7,432 nucleotides of DNA from Deltaproteobacteria bacterium (GCA_021799555.1 JAJZAG010000191.1:1-7432); one strand, 5' to 3'. Positions 1 through 7,060 are shown, counted from the first letter of the stretch. Notes: a model not told the origin generated them from the letters alone. Made by a program: numbers and translations.

Positions 1-1932
1 CCGATTCTCGGCCTCGCGATGCTGCCCGAGGCGTGGAGCGCGGCGATCGTGCCGGACGCCGCCGCGCCGTGGCTGATGCTTGCGCTCGCGACGCCGGTCG
101 TGGTGTGGGCGGGCGCGGTGTTTTTCGAGCGCGGATGGGCGTCGCTTAAGTCCATGAACCTGAACATGTTTACGCTGATCGCCAGCGGCGTCGGCGTCGC
201 ATACGGGTACAGCGTTGTCGCGACGATAGTGCCGGGAATTTTTCCGCCCGCGATGCGCGATACGCATGGCGTGGTCCCAACTTATTTCGAAGCCGCCGCT
301 GCGATCACCGTGCTCGTGCTGCTTGGGCAAGTCCTCGAGTTGCGCGCGCGCAGTGCCACCGGCCACGCGATCCGCGCGCTGCTCGACCTCGCCCCGCGCA
401 CCGCGCGCCGAATCGCCGCCGACGGCGCCGAATTGGACGTGCCGCTCGAAGCCGTGGCCGTGGGCGACAGATTGCGCGTGCGGCCGGGCGAGAAGATTCC
501 GGTCGACGGGATCCTCCTCGAAGGCTCGAGCGCGGTCGACGAATCGATGATCACCGGCGAGCCGATCGCCGTGGAAAAGAAACCGGGCGATCGCGTGATC
601 GGCGCCACCGTCAACGCGACCGGCGGCTTCGTGATGCGCGCCGAGCGCGTCGGCGCGGAAACTCTGCTCGCGCAAATCGTCCAAATGGTGGCGGCGGCGC
701 AGCGCAGCCGCGCCCCGATCCAGCGCCTTGCCGACCGCGTCTCCGCGATGTTCGTTCCCACGGTTGTCGCGGTGGCGATCGTGACGTTCATAGTCTGGCT
801 CGCCGCCGGATTCGGCCTCGGCCATGCGCTCGTCAACGCCGTCGCCGTGCTGATTATCGCGTGTCCGTGCGCGCTCGGATTGGCGACCCCGATGGCGATC
901 ATGGTCGGCACCGGACGCGGCGCACATGAAGGCGTCCTCGTGCGCAACGCCGAAGCGCTCGAAATTCTCGAAAAGGTCGATACCCTGCTGATCGACAAGA
1001 CCGGCACGCTAACCGAGGGCCGTCCGCGCCTTGCGAGTCTGAGCGCATCCGGCGCCGTCGATGAGAACGAACTCCTGCGCCTCGCCGCAAGCCTCGAACG
1101 CGCCAGCGAGCATCCTCTCGCCGCCGCGATTGTCGCCGGCGCGTCCGAACGCGGACTCGCGCTTGGCGAAGTCGCAAGCTTTCGCGCGATCGCCGGAAAG
1201 GGCGTCACCGGAGTCGTCGCCGGACGCGGTGTCGCGCTCGGCAACGCCGCCCTGTTCGCGGAGCTGGGAATCGATCCGGCCGCCCTCGAAGCGCGCGCTG
1301 ACGAGCTTCGCCGCGACGGGCAAACCGTGATGCTGGCCGCGATTGATTCGCGTCCCGCCGGCGCACTCGGCGTCGCCGATCCCCTCAAGCCGACCGCCGT
1401 CGAAGCGGTGCGCGCGCTGCATGGCGAGGGCCTGCGGATCGTGATGCTGACCGGAGATAACCGCGCGACGGCCGCCGCGGTGGCGGCCAAGGCAGGCCTC
1501 GACGATTTTCGCGCCGAAGTGCTGCCGGAAGGCAAAGCGGACGAAGTCAAGCGGCTGCAAGCCGAAGGGCGGATCGTCGCGATGGCGGGTGACGGTATCA
1601 ACGACGCTCCGGCGCTCGCGCAAGCGCAGGTTGGAATCGCGATGGGCACGGGCACGGATGTGGCAATGGAGAGCGCGGGCGTAACGCTGGTGCGCGGCGA
1701 TTTGCGCGGAATCGTCAAAGCGCGGCGCCTGTCGCGCGCGACGATGCGCAACATCCGCCAGAACCTGTTCTTCGCATTCATCTATAATGCGCTCGGCGTG
1801 CCGGTCGCGGCCGGAATCCTCTATCCGTTCTTCGGCCTGCTCCTCAGCCCGATCATCGCGAGCGCCGCGATGAGCTTGAGCTCGGTATCCGTAATCGGAA
1901 ACGCCCTGCGCCTGCGCCGCGTCGCGCTCTGA
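1..1932 (+). CDS. copA: Cu+-exporting P1B-type ATPase, 5'-truncated by the window edge
   Basis: An inner-membrane pump that uses ATP to export monovalent copper from the cytoplasm. The frame is open to base 1 and residues PILGLA precede the first ATG at 19, so the gene starts outside the window; any N-terminal metal-binding domain and most of the first helix are missing. Counting from the ATG at 19: a hydrophobic hairpin (about 17-75), TGE of the actuator domain (179-181), the CPC metal site in a membrane helix (282-284), the phosphorylation motif DKTGT with D326, the nucleotide-binding HP (H365), TGDN (478-481) and GDGIND (524-529). The late helices carry YN (589-590) and MSLSS (618-622), which with CPC are the established Cu+ (P1B-1) signature; Zn/Cd or Co pumps lack this combination. 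All catalytic residues visible are intact. No copper regulator or chaperone gene is seen nearby. The family assignment is very secure, and the Cu+ specificity rests on the helix motifs. Confidence 0.95.
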   Translation, partial: PILGLAMLPEAWSAAIVPDAAAPWLMLALATPVVVWAGAVFFERGWASLKSMNLNMFTLIASGVGVAYGYSVVATIVPGIFPPAMRDTHGVVPTYFEAAAAITVLVLLGQVLELRARSATGHAIRALLDLAPRTARRIAADGAELDVPLEAVAVGDRLRVRPGEKIPVDGILLEGSSAVDESMITGEPIAVEKKPGDRVIGATVNATGGFVMRAERVGAETLLAQIVQMVAAAQRSRAPIQRLADRVSAMFVPTVVAVAIVTFIVWLAAGFGLGHALVNAVAVLIIACPCALGLATPMAIMVGTGRGAHEGVLVRNAEALEILEKVDTLLIDKTGTLTEGRPRLASLSASGAVDENELLRLAASLERASEHPLAAAIVAGASERGLALGEVASFRAIAGKGVTGVVAGRGVALGNAALFAELGIDPAALEARADELRRDGQTVMLAAIDSRPAGALGVADPLKPTAVEAVRALHGEGLRIVMLTGDNRATAAAVAAKAGLDDFRAEVLPEGKADEVKRLQAEGRIVAMAGDGINDAPALAQAQVGIAMGTGTDVAMESAGVTLVRGDLRGIVKARRLSRATMRNIRQNLFFAFIYNALGVPVAAGILYPFFGLLLSPIIASAAMSLSSVSVIGNALRLRRVAL

Positions 1933-2023
1933 GCGCGCGCGGACGTGCTTGCGATCCCGGCGCGCCGTCCTTTAACCTCATCAGGCTGGCCGCGCCCGAA
2001 CCATCCCGCGCGGACCCGGCGAT

Positions 2024-2030
2024 AAGGAGA
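2024..2030 (+). promoter_or_regulatory. Strong ribosome binding site of the hydrolase gene
   Basis: AAGGAGA lies five bases before the ATG at 2036. It is the best Shine-Dalgarno match in the window and fixes the start of the hydrolase gene. Confidence 0.85.
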
Positions 2031-2035
2031 GCTCG

Positions 2036-2983
2036 ATGGCGGTGGCGCTTGACCCACAGATGAAACTCTTTCTCGAGGCCGCGAACGCCGACGGTCCGAT
2101 GTTTCTGCGCTCGGAGACACCCGAGCAGGCGCGGGCCAAGATGATGGCGCTACTCGAGGCGCGTCCGACGACGCCGCCCGAAGTTTACAGCGCTCTCGAT
2201 CGCACGATCGAAGGTCCTCACGGCAGCCTCCCGATCCGGATCTACACGCCCGCCGAGGCGCGCACGCCGATGGGTATCCTGATGTATTTTCACGGCGGCG
2301 GTTGGGTGTTGGGCAACCTCGAAACTCACGATATCGTATGCCGTAATCTGGCCAATGGCGCGGGATGCGTCGTCGTCTCGGTGGATTACAGGCTCGCCCC
2401 CGAGCACAAGTTTCCCGCCGCGCCCGAGGACTGCTACGCCGCGACCAAATGGGCCGCGGCGAACGCCGCCGCGCTCGACGGCGACCCGCGACTCCTCGCG
2501 GTCGGCGGCGACAGCGCGGGCGGCAACCTTGCCGCCGCCGTCACGCTGATGGCGCGCGATCGCGGCGGCCCCAAGCTGTGTTTCCAGTTGCTCTTCTATC
2601 CCGCCATATCGTCCGCCAACGATACTGCTTCGCAACGCGAGTTCGCCGCCGACGGCTTCGTGCTCTCGCGCGCCGACATGGAGTGGTTCTGGAACCATTA
2701 TCTGGACGGCCCCGCCGACGCGAAAAATCCGCTCGCCTGTCCGATCATGGCCCCAAACCTGGCCGGCCTGCCCCCGGCGCTGGTCCTCACCGCGAGCCAC
2801 GATCCCCTGCGCGACGAAGGCGAGGCTTATGCTCTGGCGATGCGCAAGGCCGGCGTGCCGGTCGCTCTCAAGCGCTATGATGGCGTCACCCACGGCTTCA
2901 TCAGCTTTGCGGATCTGCTCGACCAGGGCAGGCAGGGTCTCGACCAGGCCGCCGCCGCGCTGCGTGCCGCATTCGCGCGCTAG
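2036..2983 (+). CDS. HSL-family alpha/beta-hydrolase (esterase/lipase), complete
   Basis: A serine esterase of the hormone-sensitive-lipase (bacterial family IV) type, expected to hydrolyse short- to medium-chain acyl esters in the cytoplasm; the natural substrate cannot be read from sequence. The 315-residue length is typical. HGGGW at 86-90 forms the oxyanion hole, GDSAGG at 158-163 holds the nucleophile S160, D256 sits in the SHDPLRDEG segment and H286 in VTHGF, giving a full Ser-Asp-His triad. VDYRLAPEHKFPAAPEDC (from about 114) is the conserved segment between the oxyanion loop and the nucleophile. The N-terminal 70 residues form the usual cap region, and no signal peptide is seen. The start is fixed by a strong ribosome binding site. 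It lies 103 bases after the copper ATPase and 55 before the K+ channel gene, with no evident functional link to either. Close relatives are often annotated only as alpha/beta hydrolase or acetylesterase (Aes-like). Confidence 0.93.
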   Translation: MAVALDPQMKLFLEAANADGPMFLRSETPEQARAKMMALLEARPTTPPEVYSALDRTIEGPHGSLPIRIYTPAEARTPMGILMYFHGGGWVLGNLETHDIVCRNLANGAGCVVVSVDYRLAPEHKFPAAPEDCYAATKWAAANAAALDGDPRLLAVGGDSAGGNLAAAVTLMARDRGGPKLCFQLLFYPAISSANDTASQREFAADGFVLSRADMEWFWNHYLDGPADAKNPLACPIMAPNLAGLPPALVLTASHDPLRDEGEAYALAMRKAGVPVALKRYDGVTHGFISFADLLDQGRQGLDQAAAALRAAFAR

Positions 2984-3024
2984 GCGACGCTGGCACGCGC
3001 GATGCGCGCCGGTGTGCCGCGCGA

Positions 3025-3030
3025 TATAGT
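3025..3030 (+). promoter_or_regulatory. Candidate -10 element giving a leaderless K+ channel mRNA
   Basis: TATAGT matches the sigma-70 -10 consensus TATAAT at five of six positions in otherwise GC-rich DNA. Eight bases separate it from the ATG at 3039, so transcription would start at or next to the start codon. No purine-rich Shine-Dalgarno sequence precedes this ATG, which fits a leaderless message. A recognisable -35 element is not seen. This is inference from position and sequence only. Confidence 0.4.
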
Positions 3031-3038
3031 CTCCGCCT

Positions 3039-3908
3039 ATGAAGCGGCGCAGGGGGTTTCGCCGGGCCTCGATCGACGGCGCGTTGCGTCCCGACGGTGA
3101 CGGTTCGCTCTTCACCGATCTTTATCATCAACTGCTGACGGCCTCATGGCCCGCGCTGCTCGGCTACATCATGGCCGCCTATGTCGCCGCCAACGCGATT
3201 TTCGCGATGGTTTACTGGATCGACGGCGGCGTCGCCGGCACGCAGCGGGGCTCGTTTGCCGACATGTTTTTTTTCAGCGTGCAGACGATGGCGACGATCG
3301 GCTACGGGCGGATGACGCCGACCTCGTTTCTCGCCAACGCGCTGATGTCCTTCGAGGCGCTGTTCGGATTGGTCGGGCTCGCGATGATGACCGGGCTCGT
3401 GTTCGCGAAGTTCTCGCTGCCGACCGCGCGCGTGCGCTTCAGCAATTGCGCGGTTGTCTCGCGCCGCGACGGCGCGCGCACCCTGATGTTCAGGATGGCG
3501 AATCTGCGCGCAAATCGGATCGTCGAGGCGCAGATTCACGTTGCGATGACCCGCGTCGAAACTACCGCCGAGGGCGAGACCGTGCGCAAGTGGTACGACC
3601 TCGCGATGTCGCGCGAGCGCAGCGCCCTGTTCGCGCTCAGTTGGACCGCGCAGCATCGCCTCGACCCCTCGAGTCCCCTGTTCGGTGCGACGCCCGAGTC
3701 GCTTGCGCGCGAGAACGCCGGTCTGACCGTATCGCTTACCGGACTCGACGAGACCTTCTCGCAGACCGTGCATGCGCGCCACTACTACACGGCCGATACT
3801 ATTCTGTTCGGCAAGCGGCTTGCCGACATCATGAAGTTCGACGGAGCCGGCGGGGTCACTGTCGATTACTTGCGCTTCGACGACGTGGTTGACGCCCCCC
3901 TCGACTAG
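3039..3908 (+). CDS. KirBac-type inward-rectifier potassium channel
   Basis: A tetrameric K+ channel of the inner membrane, the bacterial relative of eukaryotic Kir channels. In the 289-residue protein an amphipathic slide helix (DLYHQLLTASWP, 27-38) precedes TM1 (about 39-61). A pore helix follows, then the K+ selectivity filter TIGYG (86-90), and TM2 (about 101-124). From 130 to the end runs the beta-rich cytoplasmic Kir domain, recognisable by FRMANLRANRIVEAQIHV (151-168), a WYDL strand, FALSWTAQHRLDP and the TFSQTVHARHYY segment (239-250). This domain order and the slide-helix sequence distinguish it from simple two-helix K+ channels or voltage-gated channels. All key elements are intact and the length is near the family norm of about 300. 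No ribosome binding site is visible before the ATG, and a -10-like TATAGT sits just upstream. Of the adjacent genes, the hydrolase is soluble and the desaturase is a membrane enzyme; neither shows a clear link to K+. The gating ligand (anionic lipids or pH in known members) cannot be told from sequence. Confidence 0.94.
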   Translation: MKRRRGFRRASIDGALRPDGDGSLFTDLYHQLLTASWPALLGYIMAAYVAANAIFAMVYWIDGGVAGTQRGSFADMFFFSVQTMATIGYGRMTPTSFLANALMSFEALFGLVGLAMMTGLVFAKFSLPTARVRFSNCAVVSRRDGARTLMFRMANLRANRIVEAQIHVAMTRVETTAEGETVRKWYDLAMSRERSALFALSWTAQHRLDPSSPLFGATPESLARENAGLTVSLTGLDETFSQTVHARHYYTADTILFGKRLADIMKFDGAGGVTVDYLRFDDVVDAPLD

Positions 3909-4000
3909 CCGCGGGCGCTCGTCTATTCCTTCCGGAATGCAATTCTGCGCAAAATCACCGCACCGGCCGCGCTTGGGGGACGGCATCGCCGAGGTATCGC

Positions 4001-5137
4001 ATGGCTTACGCTAAAACTCGAAACTTCCTGATTGCGCTGGCGCGATGGTTCGACACCACGGCGGGCGGCGCCGCACCCTCCGACGGCCCCCAGGAAGTCG
4101 ACTGGCTGCGATGCATCCCGTTCGCGGTGGTGCATCTGATGTGCCTTGGCGTTATCTGGGTCGGATGGAGTCCGGTCGCGGTTGGCGTGGCGATCGCGTT
4201 TTATGTGATTCGGATGTTCGCGATCACCGGCTTCTACCATCGCTACTTTTCGCATCGCAGCTTCCGCACTTCGCGCGCGGCCCAACTGGGATTCGCCCTG
4301 CTCGGCGCTTCCTGCGTCCAGCGCGGCGCGCTCTGGTGGGCGTCGCATCATAGGATGCATCATCAGCGCTCCGACGAACCCGGCGACGTGCACTCGCCGC
4401 GCCAGCAGGGATTCATCTGGAGCCACATGGGATGGATCACGTCGGAGGCGAATTTCGGGACCAATCTCCGCATCGTCCACGATCTCGCGGGCTTTCCGGA
4501 ATTACGCTTCCTCGATCGCTTCGATGTGCTGATTCCGATCGCCAGCGGCTTTGGGATGTTCGGCCTTGGCGCGGCGCTCGAGGCTCGATGGCCGGGGCTC
4601 GGCACCAGCGGCGCGCAGATGCTGATTTGGGGATTTTTCATCTCCACGGTCGCGCTGCTGCACGGCACGTTCACGATCAACTCGCTCGCGCACGTGTTCG
4701 GGCGGCGCCGCTATGAGACCGGCGACGACAGCCGCAACAGTTTTGCGCTCGCGCTCTTGACGCTCGGCGAAGGCTGGCACAACAACCATCATCATTATCC
4801 CGCCGCGGCACGCCAGGGTTTTTTCTGGTGGGAGATCGACCTCACTTACTACGCGCTCAAACTGTTCGAAGCGGCCGGGATCATCTGGGACCTGCGTCCG
4901 GTTCCCGAGCATGTGCTCCACTCGCGGCGCATCGCAGCGCCTCATCAGAAACCCTCCCGCGCCGCCCGCGCCGCCCGCGCCGCCGCGCACCGCGCACAGC
5001 GCGCCCGCGCCCGTATCGCGGTGCGCCACGATACGGCCCAGAGCGGCTTTGCGCCGCTTGTCGAGCCGGCCAAGACGGCGGCCGGCGTGTCCGCCGCGCC
5101 GGTGCGCGCGGCGGACTCCCACGGCGCAAGCACTTGA
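4001..5137 (+). CDS. Membrane fatty acid desaturase (acyl-CoA/acyl-lipid delta-9 type) with Ala/Arg-rich tail
   Basis: A di-iron membrane enzyme that introduces a cis double bond into a saturated acyl chain using O2 and electrons. The three histidine boxes of the stearoyl-CoA-desaturase-like family are present: HRYFSH (80-85), HHRMHH (116-121, HxxHH at 117-121) and HNNHHHYP (260-267). The accessory metal histidine in NSLAHVFG (H231) is also there. Hydrophobic segments lie at about 39-55, 59-77, 176-192 and 207-225, giving the usual four-helix layout with the boxes facing the cytoplasm. GAGGT at 3991-3995 precedes the ATG with suitable spacing. The catalytic domain ends near residue 300. The last 60 or so residues are low-complexity and rich in Ala and Arg, and are not part of the desaturase fold. 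No fused cytochrome b5 or ferredoxin domain is present, so the electron donor is encoded elsewhere. The stop codon overlaps the start of the methyltransferase gene. Regiospecificity (delta-9) is inferred from family resemblance only. Confidence 0.93.
   Translation: MAYAKTRNFLIALARWFDTTAGGAAPSDGPQEVDWLRCIPFAVVHLMCLGVIWVGWSPVAVGVAIAFYVIRMFAITGFYHRYFSHRSFRTSRAAQLGFALLGASCVQRGALWWASHHRMHHQRSDEPGDVHSPRQQGFIWSHMGWITSEANFGTNLRIVHDLAGFPELRFLDRFDVLIPIASGFGMFGLGAALEARWPGLGTSGAQMLIWGFFISTVALLHGTFTINSLAHVFGRRRYETGDDSRNSFALALLTLGEGWHNNHHHYPAAARQGFFWWEIDLTYYALKLFEAAGIIWDLRPVPEHVLHSRRIAAPHQKPSRAARAARAAAHRAQRARARIAVRHDTAQSGFAPLVEPAKTAAGVSAAPVRAADSHGAST
4958..4984 (+). repeat. Three perfect tandem 9-base repeats in the desaturase tail
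   Basis: CGCGCCGCC occurs three times head to tail, in frame, encoding Arg-Ala-Ala three times. It continues into further Ala/Arg-rich coding sequence to about 5020. Such a tract can vary in copy number by replication slippage without a frameshift. Confidence 0.85.
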
Positions 5138-6423
5138 TGGCCACCTCCGATTCCATCGTCTCCGCGGGCGAACGCGCCGCGCGCGCCCGCCGTCCCGCGA
5201 TTCTCAAAGGCTTCGCGCGCCGGATGGTTCTCGCCCGGCTGGCGGCGCTGCACGACGGCCGGCTCGTCGTCGAAGATGGCGCCGACCGAATCGCCTTTGG
5301 CGAAGATATCGAAGACGCCGAGTTGCGCGCGACGGTGCGCGTTCACGACCGCCGCTTTTACGCCGACCTCGCGCTCGGCGGCAGCGTCGGCGCGGCTGAA
5401 TCTTACGTCGCGGGAGGCTGGAGCGCGGACGATCTCACCACCGTGATGCGCCTGATGGTCCGCAATCGCGACGTGATGGAAGCGATGGAGAGCGGGCTTG
5501 CCCGCGCGACCGGCCCCGTGCGCCGGCTACTGCACTACTTCAATCGTAACACGCGCGCGGGCAGCCGCCGTAATATCGCCGCGCACTACGACCTCGGCAA
5601 CGACTTCTTCGAGCTCGTGCTCGATCGCAGCATGATGTACTCGTGTGCGATCTTCGAGCGCCCCGATGCGACCCTCGACGAGGCCGCCACGGCCAAGCTC
5701 GAGCGCATCTGCCGCAAACTCGAGCTCGGACCCGCCGACCATGTGATCGAGATCGGCACCGGATGGGGCGGCTTTGCGATTTATGCGGCGCGCAATTACG
5801 GATGCCGCGTCACGACGACCACAATCTCGCGGCGCCAGCATGATTTTGCCGCCGCGCGTATCGCCGGGGCCGGCCTGTCGGACCGGATAACCGTGCTGCT
5901 TGACGACTATCGCGACCTGTCCGGCCAATTCGACAAGGCCGTTTCGATCGAGATGATCGAGGCGGTCGGGCATCACTTTCTCGACGCCTACTTCCACAAG
6001 TGCGCCGAGTTGCTCAAGCCCGAGGGCATGATGCTCCTGCAGGCGATCACGATCGCCGATCAACATTACGAGAGCGCGCTGCGCTCGGTCGATTTCATCA
6101 AGGAATACATCTTCCCCGGCAGTTTCATTCCGTCGGTGGCGGCGATCGCCGAATCGATCGCGCGGGCGTGTGACCTGCGCATTTTCCACCTCGAAGACAT
6201 CACGCCAAACTACTCCGAGACGCTCAAGCATTGGCGGCTCAACACGTTTGCGAATCTCGAGCGCGTGCGGGCCCTCGGCTATCCCGACGAATTCCTCCGG
6301 ATGTGGGAATACTACCTGTGCTATTGCGAGGGCGGTTTCCGCGAACGCTACATCGGCGACGTTCAGATGCTGCTGACCAAACCGCGAAACCGCCGCGCCC
6401 CGATTCTGCCCGCCTTGGGCTAG
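5137..6423 (+). CDS. cfa: Cyclopropane-fatty-acyl-phospholipid synthase family SAM-dependent methyltransferase
   Basis: Transfers a one-carbon unit from S-adenosylmethionine to the double bond of an unsaturated acyl chain in membrane phospholipid, giving a cyclopropane or, in some relatives, a methyl-branched chain. The 428-residue protein has an N-terminal region (about 20-140) typical of Cfa enzymes. It then has NIAAHYDLGNDFFELVLD (146-163), MMYSCAIF (166-173), the SAM-binding VIEIGTGWGG (203-212), IEMIEAVG (271-278), FIKEYIFPG (320-328) and YYLCYCEGGFRER (392-404). By comparison with E. coli Cfa, C170, E275, Y324 and C397 match residues of the bicarbonate site, while the position of its histidine holds Q302. 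The open frame extends upstream to 4828, but that part overlaps desaturase catalytic sequence. The ATG at 5137 shares its A with the desaturase TGA and gives a normal length. No good ribosome binding site precedes it, as expected for translational coupling. Whether the product is cyclopropane or a methyl branch is undecided. Confidence 0.93.
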   Translation: MATSDSIVSAGERAARARRPAILKGFARRMVLARLAALHDGRLVVEDGADRIAFGEDIEDAELRATVRVHDRRFYADLALGGSVGAAESYVAGGWSADDLTTVMRLMVRNRDVMEAMESGLARATGPVRRLLHYFNRNTRAGSRRNIAAHYDLGNDFFELVLDRSMMYSCAIFERPDATLDEAATAKLERICRKLELGPADHVIEIGTGWGGFAIYAARNYGCRVTTTTISRRQHDFAAARIAGAGLSDRITVLLDDYRDLSGQFDKAVSIEMIEAVGHHFLDAYFHKCAELLKPEGMMLLQAITIADQHYESALRSVDFIKEYIFPGSFIPSVAAIAESIARACDLRIFHLEDITPNYSETLKHWRLNTFANLERVRALGYPDEFLRMWEYYLCYCEGGFRERYIGDVQMLLTKPRNRRAPILPALG

Positions 6424-6776
6424 GGAAGCTCCGCACGACCCGTCCGGGCGAAGTTCGAGAACCCGCGCGATCGGTCGCGTCGCCGGGCACGCTGTCTCGT
6501 CCCGGGTCTTCGCCGCTCGTTTTGCAATAAACAAGCCTCATTGAATTCAGTTCGATCGCTGGGTTCGCCTGCACCGCCTCATTCCCGCTCCGTTACCACC
6601 TGCCACGCATTAGATCGGACACCCTCCGGGCGCTTTCCGCTCGCCGCCGCCGGCGCGCCGCGGCGCGATCCGCTATCGGCGGCGATCCCGGTATCCCACG
6701 CAGCGCCGCCAATTCGCGCAATCGATCTCAACCGAGTGCGCTTCCAAAGACGCCGCGGAAAAACGCAAGACAGGAG
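6424..6776. other. Gene-poor spacer after the lipid gene pair
   Basis: About 350 bases with no gene I can support. Open frames exist on both strands, but they lack a ribosome binding site, a recognisable protein pattern or a normal start. No tRNA-like cloverleaf was noticed. The stretch contains the nested palindrome at 6641-6685 and leads into the hairpin at 6777-6794. A short A/T-rich patch near 6523-6548 (AATAAACAAG and following) stands out from the GC-rich surroundings and could be promoter or boundary DNA. Confidence 0.6.
6641..6685. repeat. Nested inverted repeat with a perfect 14-base palindrome
   Basis: TCGCCGCCG at 6641-6649 pairs perfectly with CGGCGGCGA at 6677-6685. Between the arms sits the perfect palindrome CGCGCCGCGGCGCG (6654-6667). 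As RNA this would form a long outer stem with an inner hairpin. There is no T-run after it on either strand, so it is not a classical intrinsic terminator. It could be a protein-binding site, an RNA-stabilising structure, or chance in GC-rich DNA. Confidence 0.5.
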
Positions 6777-6807
6777 GGACGCGCGGTAGCGTCCTAATTT
6801 GATTTTT
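6777..6807 (+). terminator. Candidate intrinsic terminator after the lipid gene pair
   Basis: GGACGC (6777-6782) and GCGTCC (6789-6794) form a perfect six-base-pair GC-rich stem with loop GCGGTA. On the plus strand a T-rich stretch, TAATTTGATTTTT, follows. The hairpin ends on the last base of the stop codon of the minus-strand membrane protein gene. On that strand a T-run follows only about 12 bases later, so termination there would be weaker. The stem is short and the plus-strand U-tract interrupted, hence moderate confidence. Confidence 0.4.
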
Positions 6808-7057
6808 CCTCTGGTCCGAAATTCGACAGAGTATAGCCCGCGACCGCTCCGAGCAGCGTACCGAGGGCTTGGTGATCGAGACTTCCCTGAATCGCGAGCA
6901 AGACGATCGCTGGCACAAGCGCACCTACCGCACTGAACTGAATTGCACGTACTCCGATGCCTGATCGATGCTTGATGAAACGGTCCCAGATAACTCCGCC
7001 TATCGCGAGCGCCATGATTCCAGCCATAATTATTTCGACCCAGTTGTCGGCTGTCAT
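6794..7057 (-). CDS. Small three-helix membrane protein of unknown function
   Basis: An 87-residue protein with three predicted membrane segments: about 7-25, 37-57 and 63-79. The third is glycine-rich (GTLLGAVAGYTLSNFG), a pattern that allows close helix packing. A short basic loop, RFIKHRSGIGVR (26-37), joins the first two. GAGGGAG lies just upstream of the ATG on the minus strand, and the hydrophobic pattern is clean, so this is a real gene rather than an overlapping longer frame on the same strand (7076-6579). I recall similar short proteins with the GIGVRAIQF pattern annotated only as hypothetical, and cannot name a function. The size and helix number also resemble holins, but no lysis genes are present. 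It is divergent from the KGG-motif gene with 28 bases between their starts. The DNA is less GC-rich than the genes to the left. Confidence 0.8.
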   Translation of the reverse strand: MTADNWVEIIMAGIMALAIGGVIWDRFIKHRSGIGVRAIQFSAVGALVPAIVLLAIQGSLDHQALGTLLGAVAGYTLSNFGPEEKSN

Positions 7058-7060
7058 TTG

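Noticed and set aside
282..1781. A 499-codon open frame on the minus strand inside the copper ATPase gene.
   Set aside because: Its product is a Ser/Ala/Arg/Pro-rich sequence without any domain pattern, as expected from antisense reading of GC-rich codons. The plus-strand gene carries every ATPase motif.
3925..3938. Hairpin ATTCC-TTCC-GGAAT after the K+ channel gene.
   Set aside because: The stem is only five base pairs, is not GC-rich and lacks a following T-run, so it is not supported as a terminator.
4828..5136. Upstream extension of the methyltransferase reading frame.
   Set aside because: It overlaps desaturase coding sequence including the end of the catalytic domain, its translation is Arg/Pro-rich without a Cfa pattern, and the ATG at 5137 gives the usual family length.
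5527..6534. A 335-codon minus-strand open frame opposite the methyltransferase gene.
   Set aside because: The opposite strand encodes all Cfa motifs in order, and the antisense product has no family pattern; it is a high-GC shadow.
6541..6789. An 82-codon plus-strand open frame starting with TTG.
   Set aside because: No ribosome binding site, rare start codon, no recognisable motif, and it runs through the palindrome and into the terminator-like hairpin.
6794..7057. Reading the small membrane protein as a phage holin.
   Set aside because: Only size and helix number fit. No endolysin, spanin or other phage gene is in the window, and the GIGVRAIQF-type sequence does not match a holin family I recognise.
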